A stretch of 64,000 bases of DNA, taken from positions 616 through 64,615 of the forward strand of contig JAUNFY010000007.1 of the NCBI GenBank assembly GCA_030524805.1. Direction: 5' to 3'. Positions 49,941-58,981 of the stretch are shown here, piece after piece; the stretch's first letter is position 1; each line of letters begins with the position of its first letter. The translations under genes were made by a program, and so were the position numbers. The notes below the pieces were generated by a model that worked only from the letters and a program-made list of their open reading frames with translations, was not told the origin of the DNA and did not search any database. This DNA comes from Bacteroidales bacterium (GTDB lineage Bacteria > Bacteroidota > Bacteroidia > Bacteroidales > Muribaculaceae).

Positions 49941-52511
49941 TTATTTCCTGATAAATACCGGCATGAATCCGTCTGCGATTCCCTCGATCTGAACGAAAGT
50001 CCCCTCCTGCGAGGGAATCTCACTGCTGTCGCTCACCGCGGGCAGCCACGCTGCATTGAAAATGGTGTCGTCCGAAGTCGGGTCATAGATATAATGAGGA
50101 CGGTAGGCATCCGGCGCTCGTTGATAGCCTAAAGGCTTGAACCCTCGGATGAAAAGGTCTTTGCTCCAATCCTTGATATCGCTTCCGTCTTTAGTAGTCA
50201 ATACTAAAGCACCACCGGCATTTGCTGCACTCATGCTGATGATCAGGGCCGCTGAGGGTCTGTAATATTCAATGGATTTTATCGTGTGGAAAGGATAGGT
50301 GGCTGAAAACTCAGATAGTGTGTTGTTCATGGATTCAACGTAGGTGTGCTCATGTCGTAAAGAGTTCCCTATCTGTTCGGGAGCGCCTGACCGTGCGAGC
50401 CCTCCTGATGAATAAGCAAGAGTAGGAGTCCATTGGAATCCATCAACCCACAATTCAACCATTGAACCTCCCGAACCTGTATTGTATAATCCTTTGGTCT
50501 GGAGTGAGACGACGTTACCATTTACTACCCTTATGCCAGGAATTTTCCTGAGAACTTCTTCATAAGTAGTAGCATGCATCTCATCTATTTCTTTGGATGT
50601 GAAACTTTTCACGCCCATAGCGGTAAGCATTTGACGACGAGACTCCTCCAAAGTTAAAGGAGCCGTTACTTCCAATTCTTCAAGCAAGATGGTCCCGGTT
50701 GTTAATAGGGCCTCATCCATTATCTTATCAGTATCACTGAAGTGATTTTGAGTTTTGATTATATCGATATCAGGGAAGGAATCGGGGTTTATATTATAGT
50801 TATGCTCTTTATCGCCGGATTTGCCGAAGACCTGTATTATGAAGGGAGTATTGTCGGGCCAGTCGAAGCCGTCGATGGTAAACCGTCCTTCCTCATCTGT
50901 AAAAGCCTGGGTGGCAAAGTCGATGGAAGGTGCTATCACCATCACCACTGCGTCTGCCATCGGTTTCCCTTTCCAGCGCGACTTGACGGTGCCGGAGATT
51001 TCGCCGCCGATCTCAAGTGCTATCTCGGGAGATGCGAAATGCCCTTTTAGAGCCGATGGAATGTCATACCTTTCCCATCCCTGCGAGAGCAGAAGGAGGT
51101 CGAGGGCAGCATCGGAAATGCTGTCGCGGCATCTGAAATAATAGTCCGGATCCTCGATGTGCCCTTTAAGTTCGCTTTGCAGTAGCAGACCCGACACCAA
51201 GGACGTGGTGGAATCGGGACGGACGGCACGGAATGCCCTCACAGCGTAGTCGCCGGCAGGCAGGGAGTCGACCCTCGAACCATAGATATAGCCGGAATGG
51301 TTGAAGATAAGTCTCGAACTCAGAACGTTTCCCATGTCGTCGGCCAGAAGCAGCTGCACTATGCCCGAACCGAGTCCGCGCCGGGGAAGCCTTAATTGCG
51401 GGGATCCGATGTCGGTTGCCAGCGACATTACGCCGCCGTTGTGTGCTATCAGCGACAATCCGTCGCGGTATCGGCCGCGTATCCTGACGAGTATGCTGTC
51501 GTTGCCCAGAGGTGCCACGTTGAGCACAGTGGCATCTGCATTGGCTACCGGTATGGCAAACGACGTGGAATCCACCACCGCGCGGTAGCGGCGCCCGGCA
51601 CGGGGTGTGAATCTGACGGCGCCCATGCCGCGGTGTGTCGGAATCAGGCTTGCCACGATATCGCCTGCATCATCTACAATCATGCCCTTCATGCCGACTC
51701 CCAGACCCTTTCGGTCGATAGCCTTGAATGCAAGGGTGTTCTCCTCATCGGGAATGAGGTAACCCCCTTCAGGATGGAAGGAGAGGGAGATGTCAGTGGT
51801 GTCGTAAGGTACGGATATGTATTTTTCATATTTGTCAAACTTCAGAAGGAGAGTGCCCGCTTCTCTCATCTTTTTGGAGATGCCCGTGGAGTAGGAATCC
51901 CTTTTCTTGATCTTCTCGGCCAGAAAAGTGCTGTCGGGGGCGATGATGGAAATGTTTTCTGCGCGTACAGGTCTGCCGCTTGTCTTTTCCGATAGGCTAA
52001 CCGTGAGGAAATCTTTATCGAAGATGGATTCAATCCGGTATCTCTTGGCCAACTGGCTGACTACGGGCAACGGTTTGCGGAAGAAATAATCCCGGCCGGA
52101 GTTTTCCATATACTGGGTGTAGGCGCAAAGTGTGTAATTACCCTCGGCGAGCTCCTCGTCGAGAGGAAGCACTCCGGCGAAAATCCCTTCCTCCGGGCGT
52201 ATCTTGACCCGCTTCTCAACCTTGCCGAAAGGGTTACGCAGTTCGACATATACAAAATGGCTTTGCTGCTCCCGACGCGTATGGGTGGCGGCGTCTACAA
52301 GGAATGCGCGGAAACGCACCGTGTCACCCGACGTGTAGGCATCCCGGTCGGTGACTACGTAGACCTTCTCCTGAGGAAACGACCACACCTGATACATCAG
52401 CCGCTCGACAAGCGAATCGGCGGTAAGGGGAGCCGCGCATAAATTGCCGCAAATCAGCCCGACGGCCGCAACCGCCAGTATAAATCGAAGAAAAGTAATA
52501 GTCGTTCTCAT
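49941..52511 (-). CDS. MG2/TonB-plug domain outer-membrane-associated protein
   Basis: 856 aa with signal peptide (VAAVGLICGNLCAAP). An MG2-like beta domain at the start (FPQEKVYVVTDRDAYTSGDTVRFRAFLVDA), several further beta-sandwich segments, a carboxypeptidase-regulatory-like domain (about 500-560, GEISGTVKSRWKGKPMADAV), and a TonB plug-like domain (about 625-790) without a following barrel. This architecture recurs in Bacteroidota next to nutrient or stress systems; a binding partner is unknown. Transcribed alone. Confidence 0.75.
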   Translation of the reverse strand: MRTTITFLRFILAVAAVGLICGNLCAAPLTADSLVERLMYQVWSFPQEKVYVVTDRDAYTSGDTVRFRAFLVDAATHTRREQQSHFVYVELRNPFGKVEKRVKIRPEEGIFAGVLPLDEELAEGNYTLCAYTQYMENSGRDYFFRKPLPVVSQLAKRYRIESIFDKDFLTVSLSEKTSGRPVRAENISIIAPDSTFLAEKIKKRDSYSTGISKKMREAGTLLLKFDKYEKYISVPYDTTDISLSFHPEGGYLIPDEENTLAFKAIDRKGLGVGMKGMIVDDAGDIVASLIPTHRGMGAVRFTPRAGRRYRAVVDSTSFAIPVANADATVLNVAPLGNDSILVRIRGRYRDGLSLIAHNGGVMSLATDIGSPQLRLPRRGLGSGIVQLLLADDMGNVLSSRLIFNHSGYIYGSRVDSLPAGDYAVRAFRAVRPDSTTSLVSGLLLQSELKGHIEDPDYYFRCRDSISDAALDLLLLSQGWERYDIPSALKGHFASPEIALEIGGEISGTVKSRWKGKPMADAVVMVIAPSIDFATQAFTDEEGRFTIDGFDWPDNTPFIIQVFGKSGDKEHNYNINPDSFPDIDIIKTQNHFSDTDKIMDEALLTTGTILLEELEVTAPLTLEESRRQMLTAMGVKSFTSKEIDEMHATTYEEVLRKIPGIRVVNGNVVSLQTKGLYNTGSGGSMVELWVDGFQWTPTLAYSSGGLARSGAPEQIGNSLRHEHTYVESMNNTLSEFSATYPFHTIKSIEYYRPSAALIISMSAANAGGALVLTTKDGSDIKDWSKDLFIRGFKPLGYQRAPDAYRPHYIYDPTSDDTIFNAAWLPAVSDSSEIPSQEGTFVQIEGIADGFMPVFIRK

Positions 52512-52782
52512 GTGCGTCCTCCTGAAAAATTGTCAAAGATTCATCCTAAATCCCAATGCCAATCCGAATCCCAAAAGCCCGAAAAATCCCGTATATCGTT
52601 ATAACGCAAGCATAAAGCCTTTTGTTTCAAACCGATATGTTAAAAAGAGCATTGTGGAGCCAAAAGTGGAAATAAATATCCGGTTCGGAATAATAAATCG
52701 TGCACTCGGAATTCAATTGATAAGCCTGTCTTGAAAAATAGTGTCAGTATGCCGTTTTTGCTGTAGCCCGGCAAAAACAATA
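52512..52782. other. Intergenic region upstream of the MG2/TonB-plug gene
   Basis: About 270 AT-rich bases between two minus-strand genes with no convincing ORF and no clear TAnnTTTG promoter. A hairpin GTTTTTGC / GCAAAAAC lies at about 52754-52777. Confidence 0.5.
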
Positions 52783-52814
52783 AGGGAAGGGAGATTTCAA
52801 TCTCTCCCTTCCCT
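52783..52814 (-). terminator. Terminator after the serine hydrolase
   Basis: AGGGAAGGGAGAGA and TCTCCCTTCCCT on the minus strand form a strong stem, then TATTGTTTTTG. It ends the gmd-hydrolase operon. Confidence 0.75.
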
Positions 52815-52859
52815 AAGAAAAGGTAAGTCATAAGCCCGGGTAAGTCCGGATAATGCAGC

Positions 52860-54173
52860 TCAGCGCTGGAAAAGGTCGCGGCGGGGCATCGAGCCGCCAT
52901 AAGCGGAGCGCAACCGGCTCACGAGCCGCGTCATCTCGTTGGAGAAATGAAAACCGGTCCACACTCCTGAGTTGGTGATCAGCACCCAGCACTCCCCGTC
53001 GGGAAAACGCTCCACAAGGGTGTGGGTCGACGAGAGCGTGCCCGTCCGCCGCCACTTGCCATGCTCGTCAATCTCGCTCCAGCCGCGCGACAGCTTGTCG
53101 TCTTTCGAGAAGGCGGTCATCGAGTCGATTGAGGCATTCGTCAGGATGTTGCCCACGCGAGGATTCTTGTCGGTGGCCGCTACAAGGCGTGCCAGGTCGG
53201 AGGCGGTCGCACACCATCCCCCGGCGCCAACAAGGCCGTTGACATTGCTGCCGCCATACACACGGTCTACCAGACGCCCGCTGCCGTTGAATTCCTCAAC
53301 CTTTACGGTGTCCGGCCCGTAATATCTCACCTCATCCTGATTCCGCTCCACATAATAGTTCGACGCCGGACGGAACCGGTAGCAACCGGCCGGTGCAAGC
53401 ACATCATGGGCCACGTAGTCCCAGTAGTCTTTCCCCGTCACTCTTTCTATCACGAGCGAGAGCAGCATGTAGCCGAAATTGGAATATCTGAACCCCTGGC
53501 CCGGAGTGAAAGCGATCTTGCGCCCCAGCACTATGGCCGTCAGTTCCTCATTCGTAGGGGGTGCCTGCAGATTGCGCGCCGCCATGATGTCTTTGGTGTT
53601 GAACATCGGGTCGCCGGCCCCCATGCCGAAACCGGCCTTGTGCCGCAGCAGATGGTCTACCGTGATGTCGAGCAGCCGGGGGTCGCGGATGGCGTTGGTG
53701 TAGGCGGTGTCGTTGAGGATGCCTTGGGGCCCGAATACTTTCGAGTCAAGTTTCAGCTTCCCTTCCTCTATGAGCCGCATCACCGCTACGGCTGTCACAA
53801 GTTTTGAGGCTGATGCGAGCCGCAATATGTTGGTCGGCTGCATCTTCACTCCCTCTTCCTCGTCGGCCCAGCCATAGCCTTTCGCGTAGAGCAGCGAATC
53901 GTTGCGCGTCACCGCGAGCGACATCCCCTTGATGCTCCACCGCGCCATGAAGCGCTCTATATCGCTGTCCATCCGCTTCAGCGGCTCATGGTCCGACATG
54001 TCGTTGGTCAGATGTGCCGACCACGCATCGGTGGGGCCTACAGTGATCGACTCCACCGTCTTGTCGTCGGCGTGCATCCTCCGGAAATATGCCAGCGTGA
54101 AGATTACGATTGTAGAAAGGGTGGCTGCCAGCAAGATGATGCCGGAGCCACGCCTGATGTCTTTTCTCGTCAT
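52860..54173 (-). CDS. Serine hydrolase of the class C beta-lactamase family
   Basis: 437 aa with an N-terminal helix ([20 protein letters not shown], about 9-28) so either secreted or membrane-anchored with a periplasmic domain. SASKL (about 118) is the SxxK nucleophile motif, YSNFGYM the YxN motif, and [18 protein letters not shown] the region of the third motif. Family members are D-alanyl-D-alanine carboxypeptidases, esterases or amidases; which one cannot be said. Its ATG overlaps the gmd stop by 4 bases, unusual because gmd is normally followed by the GDP-fucose synthase gene. Confidence 0.88.
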   Translation of the reverse strand: MTRKDIRRGSGIILLAATLSTIVIFTLAYFRRMHADDKTVESITVGPTDAWSAHLTNDMSDHEPLKRMDSDIERFMARWSIKGMSLAVTRNDSLLYAKGYGWADEEEGVKMQPTNILRLASASKLVTAVAVMRLIEEGKLKLDSKVFGPQGILNDTAYTNAIRDPRLLDITVDHLLRHKAGFGMGAGDPMFNTKDIMAARNLQAPPTNEELTAIVLGRKIAFTPGQGFRYSNFGYMLLSLVIERVTGKDYWDYVAHDVLAPAGCYRFRPASNYYVERNQDEVRYYGPDTVKVEEFNGSGRLVDRVYGGSNVNGLVGAGGWCATASDLARLVAATDKNPRVGNILTNASIDSMTAFSKDDKLSRGWSEIDEHGKWRRTGTLSSTHTLVERFPDGECWVLITNSGVWTGFHFSNEMTRLVSRLRSAYGGSMPRRDLFQR

Positions 54174-55258
54174 TTCACTATTCCCTTCTCCAGATATTCC
54201 GCAAGGTTGGTGCGCACATGGTCGCCAACCTTCTCCACGGCCACTTTCGCCATGTCGGAATCGACCATGATTTCCACAAGTTTCTCAAACGATGTTTTCG
54301 TCGGGTTCCATCCCAGCAGCGCCCGGGCTTTGGTGGGGTCGCCCCAGAGGTTCACCACGTCGGTAGGGCGGTAGAAATCGGGCGACACCTCCACCACTAC
54401 CTTTCCTGTGGCCGTGTCGATGCCTTTTTCGTCCACTCCCGAGCCTTCCCAGCGCAACTCGATGCCGGCGCGACGGAAGGCAAGCTCGGCAAACTCCCTT
54501 ACGGAGTGCTGTTCGCCGGTGGCTATCACGAAGTCTTCAGGTTTCGCTTGCTGCAGTATCAGCCACATGCACTCCACGTAGTCTTTCGCATATCCCCAGT
54601 CGCGCAGCGAGTCGAGATTGCCGAGATACAGCTTCTCCTGTTTTCCCTGCGAGATTCGTGCCGCGGCAAGGGTGATCTTGCGGGTGACGAACGTCTCGCC
54701 ACGCCGCTCCGACTCGTGGTTGAAAAGTATTCCCGAGCAGGCATACATGTTGTAGGCCTCGCGGTATTCCTTCACTATCCAGAAGCCATAGAGCTTCGCT
54801 ACGGCGTAGGGCGAATAGGGATGGAAGGGAGTGTTCTCGTTCTGAGGCACTTCCTCCACTTTGCCGTAGAGTTCTGACGTCGACGCCTGATAGAAGCGGC
54901 AACTCTCGGCGAGTCCACACTGGCGTATTCCCTCGAGCATGCGGAGCACTCCCGTGGCATCCACGTTGGCTGTATATTCCGGCGAGTCGAAGCTTACCTG
55001 AACGTGGCTTTGCGCTGCAAGATTGTACACCTCGTCGGGGCGCACCTTTGCCAATACCTTGATGATCGACATCGAGTCGGTCATGTCGGAATAGTGGAGG
55101 TGAAACTGAGGGTGGCCTTCCAGATGGGCTATTCGTTCGCGGAAGTCTACCGACGAGCGCCGGATGGTGCCGTGCACCTCATATCCCTTGCCGATCAGAA
55201 ATTCCGCAAGGTAAGATCCGTCCTGGCCTGTCACTCCCGTTATAAGTGCTTTTTTCAT
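54170..55258 (-). CDS. gmd: GDP-mannose 4,6-dehydratase
   Basis: First step of GDP-L-fucose (or GDP-rhamnose) synthesis: converts GDP-mannose to GDP-4-keto-6-deoxymannose. 362 aa. [20 protein letters not shown] is the NADP-binding motif, STSELYGK carries the catalytic Ser/Thr and Glu, and [22 protein letters not shown] the Tyr-xxx-Lys pair. The partner enzyme (fcl) is not in the window, and the next gene is a serine hydrolase. Confidence 0.96.
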   Translation of the reverse strand: MKKALITGVTGQDGSYLAEFLIGKGYEVHGTIRRSSVDFRERIAHLEGHPQFHLHYSDMTDSMSIIKVLAKVRPDEVYNLAAQSHVQVSFDSPEYTANVDATGVLRMLEGIRQCGLAESCRFYQASTSELYGKVEEVPQNENTPFHPYSPYAVAKLYGFWIVKEYREAYNMYACSGILFNHESERRGETFVTRKITLAAARISQGKQEKLYLGNLDSLRDWGYAKDYVECMWLILQQAKPEDFVIATGEQHSVREFAELAFRRAGIELRWEGSGVDEKGIDTATGKVVVEVSPDFYRPTDVVNLWGDPTKARALLGWNPTKTSFEKLVEIMVDSDMAKVAVEKVGDHVRTNLAEYLEKGIVK

Positions 55259-55372
55259 TCTTCTATTGTTAAAATATGTTTCAAACGATGCTCTAAAATT
55301 CTTGAATTGTTAAACAAAGTTAAAACAATGCATTTTTTTTATGTTTTAAAACATCATTTCATGAATATTTAC

Positions 55373-55380
55373 TAATTTTG
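55373..55380 (+). promoter_or_regulatory. -7 box of small RNA copy 2
   Basis: TAATTTTG, identical to the copy 1 box. No TTG at the 20-bp spacing; an AT-rich TTTT lies farther upstream. Confidence 0.6.
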
Positions 55381-55385
55381 CATCG

Positions 55386-55454
55386 AGTTTTTCATGGTAT
55401 TAGATTTTAAGGTTAACAGGAGATTGGTTGTCGTGATGACAATCAATTTTTTTT
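55386..55454 (+). ncRNA. Candidate small RNA, family copy 2
   Basis: The 5' block GTTTTTCATGGTATTAGAT is identical to copy 1 (19 bases). The hairpin is ATTGGTTGTC / GACAATCAAT with a GTGAT loop, ten pairs with one G-U, followed by eight T. A second terminator comes a few bases later. Neighbouring genes run away from it on both sides, so it is a stand-alone transcript. The site is unoccupied by any element. Confidence 0.72.
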
Positions 55455-55459
55455 CACGG

Positions 55460-55490
55460 AATAGGCTCTTTTTAAAAAGAGCCTATTTTT
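55460..55490. terminator. Second terminator after small RNA copy 2
   Basis: ATAGGCTCTTTTT and AAAAAGAGCCTAT are exact complements, followed by T residues on the plus strand. Confidence 0.85.
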
Positions 55491-55527
55491 ATGTCCGTCA
55501 GTAAGTTGCTTAAACTTATTTTTTACA

Positions 55528-55562
55528 GAACTCACCCCGGATAAATATCCGGAGATGAGTTC
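55528..55562 (-). terminator. Stem-loop after the aminotransferase
   Basis: GAACTCA...GGATA / TATCC...TGAGTTC forms a long, partly mismatched stem; on the minus strand it is followed by TGTAAAAAAT. A second small inverted repeat, TTCAAGTT / AACTTGAA, lies nearer the gene (55591-55616). Confidence 0.55.
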
Positions 55563-55620
55563 CAAATAAACTAACCCATAACCCCTAACCTTCAAGTTGA
55601 GCCTGCGAAACTTGAATTAA

Positions 55621-56814
55621 TTAACGTGAATTATACGCTTTCAGCGCCTCTTCGAGCACTTTCAGTGCCTTCCCCAATTCTTCGCGGTTCAGGACGTAGG
55701 CTATGCGCACCTCATTCTTGCCGCGGTCGGGCACGGAGTAGAAGCCCGATGCCGGGGCCATGAACACTGTCGCGCCTTCATAGCTGAACTCCTTCAGGCA
55801 CCATTCGCAGAAATCGTCGGCATCCTCCACCGGCAGCGACGCCACAGTGTAGAATGCACCCATGGGGATAGGGGAGTAGCACCCCGGAATCTTGTTGATG
55901 CCATCCACGAGGAAATTGCGGCGTGCCACATATTCGTTGTAGACATCAAGCATATATTCGCGGCTCGCGTCTACGGAGGCCTCCGCTATGATCTGGCCGA
56001 TGAGCGGCGGCGACAGGCGGGCCTGGCAGAATTTCATCACGTTTTTGCGCAATTCCTTGTTTTTCGTTATCAGCGCGCCGATGCGGATGCCGCATTCATT
56101 GTAGCGTTTCGACACCGAGTCGATCAAGACGATGTTGTCGTCGATGCCCGGAAGGTGGAACGCCGACACGTAAGGTGCCCCCGTGTAGCAGAACTCGCGG
56201 TACACCTCGTCGGAGAAGAGGAAGAGATCGTGCTTCTTCACGAGGTCGCGGATCTGCATCATCTCCTTGATGCTGTAGAGATAGCCCGTCGGGTTGTTGG
56301 GGTTGCATATCAGCACTCCCTTCGTGCGCGGGGTGATGAGTTTCTCAAACTCCTCGATGGGGGGGAGCGCGAAACCCTTGTCGATCGACGAGGGTATCGA
56401 CACTATCTTCGCGCCCGCCGAGATGGCGAAGGCCATATAGTTGGCGTAGGCCGGTTCCGGCACTATGATTTCATCGCCCGGGTCGAGGCAGGCCATGAAA
56501 GCGAACAGCACAGCTTCCGAGCCGCCGCAGGTCACGATGATGTCGTCTACGTCCACATCGATATCGAAGCGGCGGTAATATTCCTTGAGCTTCTTCCTCA
56601 GCGAGAGCAGGCCGTCCGAGGGGCTGTATTCCAGCACCTCGCGGTCTATGTTGCGCAGTGCCTCAAAAGCCTGCGGAGGGGTCGGCAGGTCGGGCTGACC
56701 GATATTGAGATGATATACTTTTATTCCGCGGTTGGTGGCGTCGATGGCAAGAGGCGCGAGCCTTCTGATCGGCGATGCCGGCATTTCAAAACCGCGTTGC
56801 GACATTTTTGCCAT
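55621..56814 (-). CDS. PLP-dependent class I aminotransferase
   Basis: 397 aa, fold type I. NIGQPDLPTPPQAFEALR at the N-terminus, YSPSDGLLSLRKKL, ICNPNNPTGYLYS with the conserved Asn, FLFSDEVYREFCY with the Asp that binds the pyridine N, and DSVSKRYNECGIRIGALI with the PLP Lys. Aspartate- or aromatic-type activity is likely; substrate not determinable. luxS lies 17 bases upstream on the same strand, so they may form an operon linked to methionine or homocysteine metabolism. Confidence 0.92.
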   Translation of the reverse strand: MAKMSQRGFEMPASPIRRLAPLAIDATNRGIKVYHLNIGQPDLPTPPQAFEALRNIDREVLEYSPSDGLLSLRKKLKEYYRRFDIDVDVDDIIVTCGGSEAVLFAFMACLDPGDEIIVPEPAYANYMAFAISAGAKIVSIPSSIDKGFALPPIEEFEKLITPRTKGVLICNPNNPTGYLYSIKEMMQIRDLVKKHDLFLFSDEVYREFCYTGAPYVSAFHLPGIDDNIVLIDSVSKRYNECGIRIGALITKNKELRKNVMKFCQARLSPPLIGQIIAEASVDASREYMLDVYNEYVARRNFLVDGINKIPGCYSPIPMGAFYTVASLPVEDADDFCEWCLKEFSYEGATVFMAPASGFYSVPDRGKNEVRIAYVLNREELGKALKVLEEALKAYNSR

Positions 56815-56831
56815 ATCTTATATTGTTTCGG

Positions 56832-57308
56832 TTATTCTGGATATTGCAGAGGCAGTTCGGGCGAGTCAAGCGCTTGCAGGAAGTCGCGTGCCGCCATGCG
56901 GGCCTCAGGTAGATTCATCAGCAGATAGTTGCCGCAGTCTTTGGCCGATGCCCCGGGCACTTCTCCCTCGAAGTCCGCCACGAATGCGAATGCCTCCCTG
57001 AGCAGGGGCACCACATCGCGGCTCGAGTAGTCGCCGCTGACCAGAAGGTAGTTGCCGGTGCAGCAGCCCATCGGGCCCCAGTACACTATCCGTTCCTTCC
57101 ATTGCGGATGGTTGCGCAGGAAAGTGGCCACCAGGTGCTCCATGGCGTGGAGGGCCGGGATGGAGAGCGCAGGCTGACGGTTGGGCGCCGTCATGCGCAC
57201 GTCGAATGTGGTGATGACATCTCCGTGTGGTGTGGTGTCCTTACGGCTCACGTACACACCCGGCATCAGTTTGGTGTGGTCGATTGTGAAACTTGCTATT
57301 TTTTCCAT
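56832..57308 (-). CDS. luxS: S-ribosylhomocysteine lyase LuxS
   Basis: Splits S-ribosylhomocysteine to homocysteine and the AI-2 precursor DPD. 158 aa from the ATG at 57308 (MEKIASFTIDH), seven residues inside the longest frame. Metal site residues: HAMEHLVATFL (His-x-x-Glu-His, about 52-56) and GCCTGNY with the third ligand Cys. TAPNRQPALSIPALHAMEH is the family signature. -7 box TAAATTTG at 57338-57331. Confidence 0.95.
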   Translation of the reverse strand: MEKIASFTIDHTKLMPGVYVSRKDTTPHGDVITTFDVRMTAPNRQPALSIPALHAMEHLVATFLRNHPQWKERIVYWGPMGCCTGNYLLVSGDYSSRDVVPLLREAFAFVADFEGEVPGASAKDCGNYLLMNLPEARMAARDFLQALDSPELPLQYPE

Positions 57309-57404
57309 ACTGCAGTTTTTTTCCATCATGCAAATTTACGCAAAAAAATCGGAAAAATGAAGTTCTGCCCTCTAAACTTTTAAGAAAAATGTCGCTGATT
57401 TCTA

Positions 57405-57435
57405 TTGCAGATGATGGAAAATATCACTAAATTTG
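57405..57435 (+). promoter_or_regulatory. Promoter of xseB
   Basis: TTG at 57405-57407, 20 bp, TAAATTTG at 57428-57435. Transcription would start about 57441, practically at the first ATG (57440). Confidence 0.7.
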
Positions 57436-57439
57436 CAAT

Positions 57440-57649
57440 ATGGAAAAGAAAGAGATGAAATATTCTGAGGCTGTGGCCGAACTTGAGGCCATCACGGCCA
57501 AGATGCAGTCGGCCGACTGCGACATTGATTCGCTCGCTGCCTTGACGGCACGTGCCCTCGAGCTGCTGAAATTCTGTAAGGAAAAACTTTTCAAGACCGA
57601 CGAGGAGGTGAAGAAATGCCTCGAGACCCTCTCCGACTCCCTCGGATAA
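57440..57649 (+). CDS. xseB: Exodeoxyribonuclease VII small subunit
   Basis: Small subunit of the single-strand exonuclease ExoVII. 69 aa, all helical: YSEAVAELEAITAKMQSADCDIDSL is the family signature. Two starts are possible: ATG at 57440, at the predicted transcription start (leaderless), or ATG at 57455 (MKYSEAV), leaving about 14 bases of leader and giving 64 aa. The catalytic subunit xseA, usually adjacent, is not in the window. Divergent from luxS. Confidence 0.9.
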   Translation: MEKKEMKYSEAVAELEAITAKMQSADCDIDSLAALTARALELLKFCKEKLFKTDEEVKKCLETLSDSLG

Positions 57650-57702
57650 ATCTCCCGGGCGCCCCTGAATGATACGCCGCTTCCGTCGGCTTCTGTTTAG
57701 AA

Positions 57703-58980
57703 TTAGAAGATGATGCGGAAGCGGGTGATGCCGTCGCTGTCGGTGCGCAGGCTGTATCGCGCGCCGTGCCGGTTCAGGATTTCGGCCGAGAGGGTCAGCC
57801 CGATGCCGCGTCCCTCACGTTTCGTCGTGTAGAAAGGGCGGAAGAGGTTGCGCGCCGCTTCCTCGCTGATAGGTTGCCCGTCGTTGGCTATTTCCAGAAG
57901 GGCGTGACCGTCCTCCGTCGCTGTGCTTATCCATATCCTGCCCGGACCCGGAGCGATGCTTTCGGCGGCGTTTTTCACTATGTTCACCATCACCTGCTGC
58001 ATCATGTTGGTGTCGATGTCTGCCTCTACGGGCTCCCTCCACGCTTCGAACAGCAGCTCCACATTCTCGCTCGTCATCATCCTCAGGAAGGGCATGATGC
58101 GGCTTATCTCTTCATTCAGGTCCGACTTCACCCTCATTGGCTCAGGAAGGCGCACCACGTCGGCGTAGGCGCTGACAAACGCGCACATCTGCTCGCATCG
58201 GTTGTCGCAGCTTTCAAGCACGTCTGCCACGTCGCTGTTGTCGGAAGTGTCGGCCATGGTCTGAAGCACCGAGCGTACGCCGCCCATCGTGTTGTTCACC
58301 TCATGCGATATGGTGCGGATCACTTTCTCGTAAGCCTCCCGCTCAGCCCTGATCACTTCATCCGTAAGGCTTTCGAGCAGATAGAATTCCCGCTTGAATC
58401 CCGACTGCATGAAGTTGAGGTGATAGCAGCGATACATCATCACGTCGCCGTCGCGTATCACGCCGCTTTTCCCAAGCCCCGTCTTCAGCATTTCCTTTAT
58501 CAGGGAGATTTCGATGGCATCCGCCTTCTTCCCGATCGCATCATCCTCGGCCGCCATGCCGGTGATTTTGAGAAAAGCCGGGTTCACCATACTCACCTTC
58601 CGGTCGAAATCGAGCATCATCACCCCCATGGGCGAAGCCTGAGTGAGAAGTCGCGTGAAGTTCTCCTGTTCAAGGTTTTTCGTCCGCTCGTTTCTCAGGC
58701 GGTCGATCATGGTGTTGAAAAGCGCCACTATCTTGTCAGGCTCGTGCAGCCCGGTGGTGTTGAGCCTGTTGTTGAAATCCTGCGAGGCTATGAGCTCCAT
58801 GCCGGTCATCACCACCCGGTTGGCCTTGATGTCCGATTTCCATAGATAGGCGAGCAGTCCCAACGCCACTATGCCCAGCGCGCCCCCTATCCATATCGCT
58901 CCCGACGGAGCAACCGCGGCCACCACGATGAGGGCCGTCACCACGATGCAGAGCGAATAAAAGAGAATCCTCGTGTGCAT
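57703..58980 (-). CDS. NtrY/NtrB-like sensor histidine kinase
   Basis: 425 aa from the ATG at 58980, one base after the regulator's stop; an in-frame extension upstream runs into the regulator gene and is rejected. Two N-terminal helices (about 5-22 and 28-48), a HAMP-like segment, a PAS-like domain (about 100-185, LTQASPMGVMMLDFDRKV), the H box IRTISHEVNNTMGGVRSVLQ (about 215-235), and the ATPase with NIVKNAAESIAPG, IANDGQPIS and KREGRGIGLTLSAEIL. Phosphorylates the adjacent sigma-54 activator. The signal is unknown; its location with TolC suggests envelope stress or toxic compounds. Confidence 0.93.
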   Translation of the reverse strand: MHTRILFYSLCIVVTALIVVAAVAPSGAIWIGGALGIVALGLLAYLWKSDIKANRVVMTGMELIASQDFNNRLNTTGLHEPDKIVALFNTMIDRLRNERTKNLEQENFTRLLTQASPMGVMMLDFDRKVSMVNPAFLKITGMAAEDDAIGKKADAIEISLIKEMLKTGLGKSGVIRDGDVMMYRCYHLNFMQSGFKREFYLLESLTDEVIRAEREAYEKVIRTISHEVNNTMGGVRSVLQTMADTSDNSDVADVLESCDNRCEQMCAFVSAYADVVRLPEPMRVKSDLNEEISRIMPFLRMMTSENVELLFEAWREPVEADIDTNMMQQVMVNIVKNAAESIAPGPGRIWISTATEDGHALLEIANDGQPISEEAARNLFRPFYTTKREGRGIGLTLSAEILNRHGARYSLRTDSDGITRFRIIF

Positions 58981-58981
58981 A

